From positions 1-12,304 of the forward strand of contig JAOUFL010000042.1 of the NCBI GenBank assembly GCA_029858245.1: a DNA stretch of 12,304 nucleotides. Reading direction: 5' to 3'. Both the position numbers and the translations under genes were made by a program. Below, in pieces: positions 5,928 to 12,304 of the stretch; the first letter of the stretch is position 1; each line of letters starts with the position of its first letter. Source of the DNA: Candidatus Zixiibacteriota bacterium. GTDB taxonomy: Bacteria > Zixibacteria > MSB-5A5 > RBG-16-43-9. The notes below the pieces were generated by a model. The model was given only the letters and a program-made list of their open reading frames with translations, did not search any database and was not told where the DNA came from.

Positions 5928-7931
5928 TTATTCCGAAGGGGGTTTCTCCTCTTGCGGTTCAGAATCGGGTTCTTTTTTCTCTGAAGTTGAAGCACTTATC
6001 TTTTTCTCGATCTCATCTCGCTGTGGTTCCTCGACTAATTCCTTTACTTTCATAGTCCTGGTGGGGTGTTTGGTTAGAAATGCTTCCAACTCAGCTTTCT
6101 CCCTGTGTTTGTAATATTCTTCTATCGAAAGGATTATCTTTCTACCAGGCTGATCGAACTCGATTACCTTAAGAGGTATCGTCTCTCCTTCGGAGAAAGC
6201 ATCAGAAGGTTTGGTAATATCTGGTTTCCCTAAATGGTCAAGAGGAACAAAACCCTCCATTTCTGAATCTAAATCAACTGTTACGCCGCGATCCAGAAGT
6301 CGAATAATCTTTGCTTCGGTCTCCGCTCCTACTCGATAATTTCGGGAAAGTACCGGCCAGGGGTCCTCTTTAAACTGTTTATAGCCCAAAGAGATCCTGC
6401 GGTTTTCCTTATCAATGCTCAGGACTTTAACCTCCACCCTTTCTCCTTTCCTCATCACCTCGCTGGGATGCTGAATCCTTTTGGTCCAAGAAAGGTCTGA
6501 GATGTGAACCAATCCATCCACACCTTCTTCTATTTCTATAAACACGCCAAAGGGGGTTAAGTTTCGTACCCTGCCAGTTACTTTGGAACCTAAGGGGTAT
6601 TTTCTCTCCATATTATCCCAGGGATCTGGCTCCATTTGTTTAATGCCCAGAGATATCCGTTCGTTCTCTTTATCCACCGAAAGAACTACTGCATTGACTA
6701 TATCCCCAACTGCCAGAAGCTTTGAAGGATGTTTTATATGCTTGGTCCAGGACATCTCCGAGATATGAATCAACCCTTCAATTCCCCTCTCCAGCTCAAT
6801 AAATGCGCCATAATCAGTTATAGAGACCACTTTACCTTTAACTCTTCTTCCTACCGGATATCTTTCTTCTATATTATCCCAAGGATAGGGGGTTAGCTGT
6901 TTAAGACCCAGCGATATCCTTCCAGTAGTTTTATCAAAATCCAGTATCTTAACGTTTATTTTGTCACCCAAAGCGACCACTTCGCTTGGATGTGATACTC
7001 TCCCCCAGGAAAGATCCGTGATGTGCAGAAGACCGTCCACTCCGCCCAGGTCGAGAAAAACACCGAAATCTGTTATATTTTTCACCACTCCTTCCCTTAA
7101 CTGTCCCGGTTCGATTTCGGTTAACAATTGAGACCTCTGCTTCTCTCTTTGCACTTCCAATACCGCTCTCCGGGAAACCACGATGTTTCGTCTGCTCTTA
7201 TTGAGTTTTATTATCCGAAGCTGCATGGTCTGTCCTAAAAGCGCATCGAAATCAGGCACCTGCTTAAGAGCTATCTGAGAACCAGGTAAGAAAGCATCAA
7301 CACCCATCAGATCTACAACAATTCCGCCTTTGATTCTCTTGAGAAGCTTACCTTCCATTAGAGTTCCCTTATCGTATGCTTCTTTTATCTTATCCCAGAT
7401 CTTGATAAAATCGGCTTTGTGCTTGGAAAGCACTAATTGACCATTCTGGTCTTCTATGGCTTCCAGGAAAAGGTCAACTTCATCTCCGATTTTCAGCTCC
7501 TCCTGATTGGTGAACTCCGAGATCGGAATTATCCCTTCAGATTTGAAACCCACATCCACAATCACATCCTCTTTGGTTATACCCAGTATCCTGCCCTTTA
7601 CCATTTCCCCTTCTTTGATGACCCTGAAAGTCTGCTCATACATGGAGAGCATCTTTTGAAATTCATCCGGGGAGTAATCTTTATCCTCTTCCATTTCTAT
7701 TACGGGTTCAGGGGTAAGCTCTTTTTTCTTTCTCTCGACTTTTCTTTCCCGTTTAGCAGCCCTGAGTTCTTTCTTCTTGGCTAACTCCTTTTCTTTTTCC
7801 GCCGAAATCAACGTACTCTTTTTTAGCTTTTTGCCAGCCGTTTTGATTGCCGGTTTTTTTACACCTCCCTTCTTTTTAGTCTTCTTGGTCCTGGTGACTT
7901 TTGTCTTTTTGGCTTTGTCCTTTTCAGCCAT
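5928..7931 (-). CDS. rpsA: 30S ribosomal protein S1
   Basis: S1 binds mRNA at the small subunit and helps unfold and place it for initiation. The protein has 667 residues and six S1 (OB-fold) repeats at about 107-171, 189-256, 276-345, 361-432, 447-518 and 534-604. Repeats 3-5 are closest to consensus (FGVF...GVDGLLHITDLSW). E. coli S1 has the same six-repeat plan in 557 residues. The extra length is an N-terminal extension of about 75 residues, extremely rich in Lys/Ala/Thr (TKKTKKKGG...KKLKKS), then an acidic linker (78-90), plus an acidic C-terminal tail (630-667) ending in EPQEEKPPSE. The ATG at 7931 has a strong AAAGGAGGAA site. It follows ispH by 62 nt; ispH and S1 are neighbours or even fused in some other bacteria. 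The gap contains a hairpin that could serve autogenous control. It is the last gene of the cluster. Confidence 0.96.
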   Translation of the reverse strand: MAEKDKAKKTKVTRTKKTKKKGGVKKPAIKTAGKKLKKSTLISAEKEKELAKKKELRAAKRERKVERKKKELTPEPVIEMEEDKDYSPDEFQKMLSMYEQTFRVIKEGEMVKGRILGITKEDVIVDVGFKSEGIIPISEFTNQEELKIGDEVDLFLEAIEDQNGQLVLSKHKADFIKIWDKIKEAYDKGTLMEGKLLKRIKGGIVVDLMGVDAFLPGSQIALKQVPDFDALLGQTMQLRIIKLNKSRRNIVVSRRAVLEVQREKQRSQLLTEIEPGQLREGVVKNITDFGVFLDLGGVDGLLHITDLSWGRVSHPSEVVALGDKINVKILDFDKTTGRISLGLKQLTPYPWDNIEERYPVGRRVKGKVVSITDYGAFIELERGIEGLIHISEMSWTKHIKHPSKLLAVGDIVNAVVLSVDKENERISLGIKQMEPDPWDNMERKYPLGSKVTGRVRNLTPFGVFIEIEEGVDGLVHISDLSWTKRIQHPSEVMRKGERVEVKVLSIDKENRRISLGYKQFKEDPWPVLSRNYRVGAETEAKIIRLLDRGVTVDLDSEMEGFVPLDHLGKPDITKPSDAFSEGETIPLKVIEFDQPGRKIILSIEEYYKHREKAELEAFLTKHPTRTMKVKELVEEPQRDEIEKKISASTSEKKEPDSEPQEEKPPSE

Positions 7932-7960
7932 TAAGGTGTTCCTCCTTTATATGGAATTTA

Positions 7961-7991
7961 CCTTTCCAAAAAATAAATTTTTTAAGAAAGG
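7961..7991 (-). promoter_or_regulatory. A/U-rich hairpin between ispH and rpsA
   Basis: On the minus strand CCUUUC-UU-AAAAAA, loop UUUA, then UUUUUU-GG-AAAGG folds into a stem of about 12-13 pairs with one bulge and a G-U pair. It starts a few bases after the ispH stop and ends about 30 nt before the rpsA start. No U-run follows, so it is not a normal terminator. A role in processing, stability or S1 autoregulation is inference. Confidence 0.35.
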
Positions 7992-7993
7992 CA

Positions 7994-8836
7994 TTATTTT
8001 CTGGTTAATTCACTGATCTTCTCGATTACCTTCTTTATAATCCATTCAGGGGTAGAAGTACCAGCTGTTACGCCAATCCTTTTTTTGCTTTTGAACATCT
8101 TTTTTTTGAGCTCCGATTCGGTCTCGATATGATAAGTGGGTTTACCTTTTTCTTTGCACAACTTGGTTAATTGCGTGGTATTAGCGGAATTCCTACCTCC
8201 AACTACCACCATCACCTCTACGTCTTTAGCCATCTTCAGGGTAGCTTTTTGAGCATTAGCTGTAGCGTTACATATGGTATTAAATATTTTAATCTCCCAG
8301 GTTTTTTCCAGAACTCTTCCCACAACCTTTTTAAACGTATCAAAATTCAAAGTGGTTTGAGCTATCAATCCAATCCTTTTATTCTTCGTGAAAGCAATAT
8401 TCCTGGAGTGCTGATTTATTACTACGGCTTTTCCGTCAGTATATCCAATGATTCCCTGGACCTCAGGGTGATGTGCCTCTCCTACAACCACCACCTGGTA
8501 ACCATCTTTATATAAAGCCCTGGCTTTTTCCTGAGCTCTTCTAACGAAAGGACAGGTGGCATCGATTATTTTCAATTTTTTCTTTTTAGCTTCATTAATA
8601 ACCTTGGGGTGTATGCCATGGGAACGGATTATCAAAGTCCCTTTCCTTATTTCATTCAGATTCTGGATGGGCAGCACCCCTTCTCTTTTTAACTCCTCAA
8701 CTACCTGCGGATTATGAATTAAGGGACCTAAGGTGTAAACCCTTGTTCGGCTTTTCTTGGCTGCCTCGAAAGCCAGGTTTATGGCTCTTTTTACACCAAA
8801 ACAAAATCCTGCATTTTTAACTACAGAGATTTTCAT
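7994..8836 (-). CDS. ispH: 4-hydroxy-3-methylbut-2-enyl diphosphate reductase
   Basis: IspH is the last enzyme of the MEP isoprenoid pathway and reduces HMBPP to IPP and DMAPP using an oxygen-sensitive [4Fe-4S] cluster in the cytoplasm. All three cluster ligands are present: Cys12 (AGFCFGVKRA), Cys95 (IDATCPFV) and Cys189 (NTICNATANAQ). Substrate-binding residues are also in place: His41 (GPLIHNPQVV), His73 (RSHG), His123 and Glu125 (HHPEV), Thr161/Thr162 (AQTTLN) and the RNSANT segment at 215-220. TAGTSTPEWII near residues 258-268 is the usual C-terminal motif. At 280 residues it is the short, complete form, with no S1 fusion. The ATG at 8836 comes 2 nt after the plsC stop, with AAAGG overlapping the plsC end, so translation is probably coupled. 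An intact IspH indicates the MEP route. Confidence 0.97.
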   Translation of the reverse strand: MKISVVKNAGFCFGVKRAINLAFEAAKKSRTRVYTLGPLIHNPQVVEELKREGVLPIQNLNEIRKGTLIIRSHGIHPKVINEAKKKKLKIIDATCPFVRRAQEKARALYKDGYQVVVVGEAHHPEVQGIIGYTDGKAVVINQHSRNIAFTKNKRIGLIAQTTLNFDTFKKVVGRVLEKTWEIKIFNTICNATANAQKATLKMAKDVEVMVVVGGRNSANTTQLTKLCKEKGKPTYHIETESELKKKMFKSKKRIGVTAGTSTPEWIIKKVIEKISELTRK

Positions 8837-8838
8837 CT

Positions 8839-9459
8839 TTAACCTTTAAACTGAATATTCTCTTTCATGAGATTTATCTTCTGCATTATCTCTTGAGTGA
8901 TCTTACGGTATCCCTCCTTGTCTCTGGGAATAAGAGTGAGCTCGTCTCTGTCTATGGGAGAGCCAAAACTTATTTTTATTTTCTTTCTCAGAAAAAAAGC
9001 TTCTAACCAGTTCCTGGAATAATCCAGATAAGCAGGTACAATAGGGACATTTGCCTCTAAAGCTAGTTTTGCCACACCTAATTTGAACTCCTTAAGCTCC
9101 CTTTCCTTACTCCTTGTTCCTTCAGGGAAGGCTACCAGAGCCTTACCTGCTTTTAATATGTCTCTTGCCTGGTTTATCCCCTTTCGATCGAAACTATACC
9201 GGGAAATGGGAATGGCGTTATATTTTCTTATTAGCCAGCCAAATACCGGATTGCTGAACAACTCCTTTTTCGCTAAAAAAAATAGTTCCCTGGGACTGGC
9301 ACATGCAACTAAGGGGGGATCGTAAACATCTAAATGGTTACAGGCGATCAAAGCTCCGCCTGTCTGAGGGATATTTTCTCTCCCGTGTTTTTCCAGCCCG
9401 CGTAAAACCTTAGCTAAAATATTAGTTAAAATCCAGCCAACTCTATAATGAAATCTCAT
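8839..9459 (-). CDS. plsC: 1-acyl-sn-glycerol-3-phosphate acyltransferase (PlsC/LPLAT family)
   Basis: PlsC transfers an acyl chain to lysophosphatidic acid to make phosphatidic acid at the inner face of the cytoplasmic membrane. The HX4D catalytic motif is NHLDVYD (His42 and Asp47 counted from the chosen start). FPEGTRS, which binds the glycerol phosphate, follows about 70 residues later. VPIVPAY is the fourth family block. The usual fold is complete at about 206 residues. I chose the ATG at 9459 because AGGAAGAAG precedes it and because family members begin shortly before the GREN(I)P motif. An upstream ATG at 9495 in the same frame would add 12 residues and a 53 nt overlap with cmk. With the chosen start the overlap with cmk is 17 nt. 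The substrate within the LPLAT family is inferred from motifs; another lysophospholipid acceptor is possible. Confidence 0.88.
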   Translation of the reverse strand: MRFHYRVGWILTNILAKVLRGLEKHGRENIPQTGGALIACNHLDVYDPPLVACASPRELFFLAKKELFSNPVFGWLIRKYNAIPISRYSFDRKGINQARDILKAGKALVAFPEGTRSKERELKEFKLGVAKLALEANVPIVPAYLDYSRNWLEAFFLRKKIKISFGSPIDRDELTLIPRDKEGYRKITQEIMQKINLMKENIQFKG

Positions 9460-10129
9460 TTTTTTTCTTCTTCCTGTATAACCGTATAACTTCATCTACC
9501 TGCTCTTCGATGGTAAGGTTGGTAGTGTCGACTACTATCGCTTCCGGATCAATTCTCAATGGGCTTACCTTTCTCCGGGAATCTATTTTATCTCTCCTGG
9601 ATAATTCGTCTTGTTGCTCCTGCAGGGAGGTTCGGATTCCTTTAGTCTCCAGCTCCAGCATTCTTCTTTTAGCTCTTTCCTTTAAATCACAATCCAGATA
9701 AAACTTAAGAGTTGCCTGAGGGAAAACCACAGTTGTAGTATCCCTTCCCTCAGCCACCAGATTGTGTTTTTCTCCTAATCCTTTCTGCTTGGATACCAGC
9801 ACTCCTCTTAAGTTTTTATGAACTGAGATGTCCGATACCAGGCGGCTGACATTTGGGTCTCTGATTAACTCGGTGACATCTTCTCCATCTAAGTAAACCT
9901 TGTTTTCTCCTTCTATTTCGGTTAAATCGATTTTCGATTCCCGAGCCATTCGGGATAATTTTTCTTCTTCTTTCGGGTCTATTTTGTTTCTTAAAGCTTT
10001 CAGGGTAATTGCTCTATACATGGCACCAGTATCAAGATATACGAAACCCAGTCTTTTTGCTACCAGTTTTGCAGTCGTGCTTTTCCCTGAACCGGCTGGT
10101 CCATCTATGGCGATGATCTCTTTATTCAT
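9443..10129 (-). CDS. cmk: Cytidylate kinase
   Basis: Cmk phosphorylates CMP and dCMP with ATP, recycling CMP released by RNA turnover and phospholipid synthesis. The 228 residues fit the bacterial monofunctional length. The P-loop is GPAGSGKS (10-17), followed by YLDTGAMYRA (31-40), which contacts the nucleotide. The CMP-binding insert spans about 70-105 (DGEDVTELIRDPNVSRLVSDIS). GRDTTTVVFP (128-137) corresponds to the usual GRD(I/M)GTVVFP, so Thr replaces the Gly. The lid region contains RRD.IDSRRKVSPL (178-191). The C-terminus is a basic KKKK stretch that overlaps plsC. The ATG at 10129 is preceded by TTTTTTTCTTGTAA with no recognisable ribosome binding site, because the U-tract of the upstream hairpin abuts the start. 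This is unlike the other genes and may mean regulated or weak initiation. Family identity is secure. Confidence 0.95.
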   Translation of the reverse strand: MNKEIIAIDGPAGSGKSTTAKLVAKRLGFVYLDTGAMYRAITLKALRNKIDPKEEEKLSRMARESKIDLTEIEGENKVYLDGEDVTELIRDPNVSRLVSDISVHKNLRGVLVSKQKGLGEKHNLVAEGRDTTTVVFPQATLKFYLDCDLKERAKRRMLELETKGIRTSLQEQQDELSRRDKIDSRRKVSPLRIDPEAIVVDTTNLTIEEQVDEVIRLYRKKKKNEISL

Positions 10130-10135
10130 TTACAA

Positions 10136-10200
10136 GAAAAAAACGCCCTTCTGTATTTGTCAAATTAACATAACTGCCAGGTGGTAGTTTTATGGGCGTT
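10136..10200 (-). promoter_or_regulatory. Nested stem-loop with U-tract between scpB and cmk, attenuator-like
   Basis: On the minus strand AACGCCC (10200-10194) pairs with GGGCGTT (10148-10142), extendable through A-T pairs and one G-T pair to about 11 bp, and is followed directly by TTTTTTTC. The 45 nt loop carries a smaller imperfect hairpin AACTACC-ACCT-GGCAGTT (10189-10172) and a TTGACA hexamer (10163-10158) without a matching -10 box. The layout is that of an intrinsic terminator or attenuator set 7 nt before the cmk start. Confidence 0.55.
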
Positions 10201-10202
10201 CT

Positions 10203-10859
10203 TTAAATATTTTCTTTTATCCTTTCCGGTGGCATCTCTTTTTCCGGTTCTCTGTCTATGATCAGGGTATCTTTATCTTCCTTTACCGGTACAGATGGCA
10301 GAGCGGGTAGTTCTTTTATATCCTTAAATCGGATTAAAGATTCGAGCTCCTCTATCCTGGGTAGTTCTTTTAAATCCTTCAAACCAAAATAGATTAAGAA
10401 ATCTTTGGTAGTTACATAAATCAATGGACGCCCGGCGCTTTCATCCCGTCCGGATATGGTGATCAGCTTCCTTTCCAGCAGAGTATGAAGTACTGCTCCA
10501 GAATCCACTCCTCTTATATGGTCTATGGTGGATTTAACCACAGGCTGGCGATAGGCGATGATGGATAAGGATTCCAGTGCTGCCTGAGAAAGCCTTTGTG
10601 CTCTTTTCAGAGAATCGAGCTGGTTAATCCAGGGAGCGAATTCGGGCAAAGTATACATCTGGTATCCACCTGCTATTTCCCGGATATTAAAACTTTGATT
10701 ACCCTCCCGGTATCTTTGATTCAGCTCCTCAATAATCGACTTTATTTTTTCAGAAGGCAGCTCAGTTAAAACCGCTTTCAGCTTATTCAAAGATAAGGGA
10801 GAATCGGATACAAAGAGCAAAGCCTCAACTATCAAATGGTAGTTTAATTCCTCTGACAA
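10203..10859 (-). CDS. scpB: Segregation and condensation protein B
   Basis: ScpB is a winged-helix kite protein that dimerises and binds ScpA, completing the Smc-ScpAB condensin that organises and segregates the chromosome. Two winged-helix units are visible. The first is at about 5-75 (ALLFVSDSPLSLNKL...GGYQMYT). The second is at about 85-160, with the family hallmark LSQAALESLSIIAYRQPV (90-107), then IRGVDSGAVLHTLLERKLI and GRPLIYVTTKDFLIYFGL. Beyond residue 170 a charged Pro/Glu/Lys tail of about 50 residues looks disordered and is longer than in minimal homologues. The start is TTG at 10859 (codons TTG TCA GAG), chosen because AAGGATG lies 6 nt upstream and no ATG lies near the conserved N-terminus. 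It follows scpA by 3 nt, consistent with coupled synthesis of partners. Confidence 0.94.
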   Translation of the reverse strand: MSEELNYHLIVEALLFVSDSPLSLNKLKAVLTELPSEKIKSIIEELNQRYREGNQSFNIREIAGGYQMYTLPEFAPWINQLDSLKRAQRLSQAALESLSIIAYRQPVVKSTIDHIRGVDSGAVLHTLLERKLITISGRDESAGRPLIYVTTKDFLIYFGLKDLKELPRIEELESLIRFKDIKELPALPSVPVKEDKDTLIIDREPEKEMPPERIKENI

Positions 10860-10862
10860 TTT

Positions 10863-11615
10863 TCATCCTTTTTTGTTTCTGTAGATTAATATCTTAGAGA
10901 AATGCTTTCTCTGGATTACCCTTATTTCCTGAAGTCGAATCAGTTCGAGTATAGCCATAAAGGTTACCACCAGCACCAACCGGACAGGGTTATCCTGAAA
11001 AAGCTCTTCAAAATTAACTTTATCTTTGTTCGACAGATAATCCAGGATAAATTGAATTCTCTGTTCAAGATCAACTTTTTGAAATTCTATGGAGTGAAAA
11101 CTCTCTTTAGGCTGATTATCCAGAACCTTCTTGAAAGCCATAAGCAGGTCGAAAAGGTCAGCTTCCTGTGATGGTTCTGAACCATTATCATCGAGGGCAG
11201 AGGAAGAATCCGCACGGGGGAAATAAACTTTTTCCTCTTCCTCTTTTCTCTGGAGGGTCTGGGCTGCCTCCTTGAATTTTTTGTATTCCAATAGCGCATT
11301 TACCAGCTCATCTCTGGGGTCTTCCACTTCATCTTCTGTTTCATCCCGGGGGAGGAGCATTTTCATTTTAATGCGTATAAGGATGGATGCCATAAGTATA
11401 AACTCGCTGGCTAAATCTAAATCCAGTTCCTGCATCAGCTCGATGTATTCCAGATACTGCCGGGTAATCAGAGCAATAGGAATAGCATAGATGTCTATCT
11501 CATTTTTTCTGATCAGGAAAAGGAGTAAATCCAGAGGTCCCTCGAAAACTTCCAATTTTACCGGGAAGTTAACTTTTTTTTCAACCGGATGCTCTGCTTC
11601 AACTGCATAGTTCAT
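10863..11615 (-). CDS. scpA: Segregation and condensation protein A
   Basis: ScpA is the kleisin that bridges the two Smc heads and recruits ScpB. The N-terminal domain shows the family signature FEGPLDLLLFLIRKNEIDIYAIPI (about 24-47), continuing through YLEYIELMQELDLDLASEFILMASILIRIKMKMLLP (about 54-89), the segment that contacts the Smc neck. An acidic linker follows (91-103). A variable charged middle (120-155), containing EEEEK and an Ser/Asp-rich run, precedes the C-terminal winged helix (about 200-247: VTFMAILELIRLQEI..IQRKHFSKI). That domain binds the Smc cap. At 250 residues it has typical length. The ATG at 11615 overlaps the trpS stop as ATGA, with GAGG about 9 nt upstream, so translation is likely coupled. 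Smc itself is not in the window. Confidence 0.95.
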   Translation of the reverse strand: MNYAVEAEHPVEKKVNFPVKLEVFEGPLDLLLFLIRKNEIDIYAIPIALITRQYLEYIELMQELDLDLASEFILMASILIRIKMKMLLPRDETEDEVEDPRDELVNALLEYKKFKEAAQTLQRKEEEEKVYFPRADSSSALDDNGSEPSQEADLFDLLMAFKKVLDNQPKESFHSIEFQKVDLEQRIQFILDYLSNKDKVNFEELFQDNPVRLVLVVTFMAILELIRLQEIRVIQRKHFSKILIYRNKKG

Positions 11616-12304
11616 GAAATTAACCTCATAGCTTTTCTTACTTCACGCATAGTCTCCTGAGCTTTTTCCCTTGCTCTTGCAGCTCCTTCACGAAGAATTT
11701 TGGAAAGATACTCAGGATTCTGTTCCAAGGCTTTTCTTTTTTCCCGTATCTCCCTTAAGCTCAAATTCAGATTCTTAGCCAGGTTCTTTTTATCTTCGAC
11801 GCAACCCAACTTCCCGGAAATACAGTTATCATGGATCTGTTTATAGTCTGGGGTGTAAATTTTATGCAGATGAAAAACCGGGCACAAATCCGGCCTGCCC
11901 GGATCACCTTTATGAATCTTCAATGGATCAGTGAACATCTTCGAGATTTTCCTGGCAGATTCCTCGGCCGTATCCGAAATGGCTATTTCATTATTATACG
12001 ATTTGCTCATCTTCCTTCCATCTACACCAGGGATAAGGGGGTTCGGGGTCAGCAGAGCCTCCGGTTCAGGAAATATCTCCCCGTAAAGGGAATTGAACTT
12101 ACGGGCAACTTCCCGGGTAAGCTCTATATGGGGTAGCTGGTCTTTTCCCACCGGAACACAGTCAGCTTTGTAAAGCAGGATATCAGCAGACTGCAGTATG
12201 GGATAACCTAAAAATCCATAGCTGTCAAGACCCAGCTCTTTTCTTTTCTCCTTGTAAGAGGGCACGCGCGCTAAGCGGGCAACCGGTATAAGCATGGAGA
12301 GAAG
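11612..12304 (-). CDS. trpS: Tryptophanyl-tRNA synthetase, C-terminal part (5' end outside window)
   Basis: TrpRS charges tRNA(Trp) with tryptophan. The frame is open from the right window edge through 230 codons to the TGA at 11612-11614. About 110-120 N-terminal residues, including the HIGH-type motif of the class I Rossmann fold, must lie beyond 12304. An internal Met at 12295 is not the start. The visible part has GFLGYPILQSADILLY and VPVGKDQLPHIELTREVARKFN, which line the tryptophan and ATP site. It also has PGVDGRKMSKSYNN with the intact class I KMSKS loop, and an alpha-helical C-terminal anticodon-binding region rich in Arg, Lys and Glu. The order trpS-scpA-scpB is seen in other bacteria and supports the call. 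TyrRS is unlikely because the GKDQ...ELTRE and DGRKMSKS context is characteristic of TrpRS. Confidence 0.96.
   Translation of the reverse strand, partial: LLSMLIPVARLARVPSYKEKRKELGLDSYGFLGYPILQSADILLYKADCVPVGKDQLPHIELTREVARKFNSLYGEIFPEPEALLTPNPLIPGVDGRKMSKSYNNEIAISDTAEESARKISKMFTDPLKIHKGDPGRPDLCPVFHLHKIYTPDYKQIHDNCISGKLGCVEDKKNLAKNLNLSLREIREKRKALEQNPEYLSKILREGAARAREKAQETMREVRKAMRLIS

Noticed and set aside
7437..8016. Plus-strand open frames with Phe/Leu-rich, membrane-like text
   Set aside because: They are antisense to the Lys/Glu-rich coding of rpsA, whose complement naturally reads as Phe/Leu-rich. There is no start signal.
11087..11299. A 70-codon minus-strand frame with basic N-terminus
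   Set aside because: It is fully inside scpA in a shifted phase, and the scpA frame has clear family motifs at the same place.
1..12304. Search for CRISPR arrays, insertion sequences, tRNA/rRNA genes, toxin-antitoxin, defence or biosynthetic clusters
   Set aside because: No regularly spaced repeats, transposase motifs, cloverleaf-like sequences or relevant protein motifs were seen. The content is conserved core genes plus one secreted protein.

Overview
All ten recognisable genes in this window lie on the minus strand, so transcription runs from high to low coordinates. The DNA is moderately AT-rich. The gene content and style suggest an uncultured, probably anaerobic or fermentative Gram-negative-type bacterium. 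The evidence is a lipoprotein, a secreted Asp-box protein with a C-terminal Ig-like domain, acetate kinase, the MEP isoprenoid pathway and a ribosomal protein S1 with a long lysine-rich N-terminus. FCB-related candidate phyla (WOR-3/Stahlbacteria- or Zixibacteria-like) fit, but that placement is inference from gene style and order, not a computed phylogeny.

Region 1 (12304 down to 5928) is a tight housekeeping cluster: trpS (5' part outside the window) - scpA - scpB - cmk - plsC - ispH - rpsA. Most junctions overlap or are a few bases apart (ATGA overlap trpS/scpA, 3 nt scpA/scpB, about 17 nt overlap cmk/plsC, 2 nt plsC/ispH). The two exceptions are the scpB-cmk gap, which holds a terminator-like nested stem-loop, and the ispH-rpsA gap, which holds an A/U-rich hairpin. 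The cluster combines tRNA charging, chromosome segregation, pyrimidine nucleotide supply, phospholipid synthesis, isoprenoid synthesis and translation. It ends in a strong hairpin after rpsA.

Region 2 (5623 to 2970) holds a 3-hydroxyacyl-CoA dehydrogenase (hbd-like), acetate kinase (ackA) and a small lipoprotein that starts inside the end of ackA. A candidate promoter precedes hbd. A second one, overlapping a nested inverted repeat, precedes ackA. After the lipoprotein come about 200 bases with short coding-like fragments in different frames, then a clear Rho-independent terminator.

Region 3 (2350 to the left edge) is one uninterrupted reading frame of 783 codons that runs off the window. 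It encodes a secreted protein with a signal peptide, two Asp-boxes of the sialidase/BNR type and an Ig-like (HYDIN/BACON-type) domain. It has its own promoter and a leader of about 310 nt.

I see no mobile element, CRISPR array, tRNA, rRNA, defence system or biosynthetic cluster. The window is mainly conserved core genes. The points worth a second look are the structured intergenic regions, an altered active-site residue in the hbd-like enzyme, and the uncharacterised lipoprotein and secreted protein.
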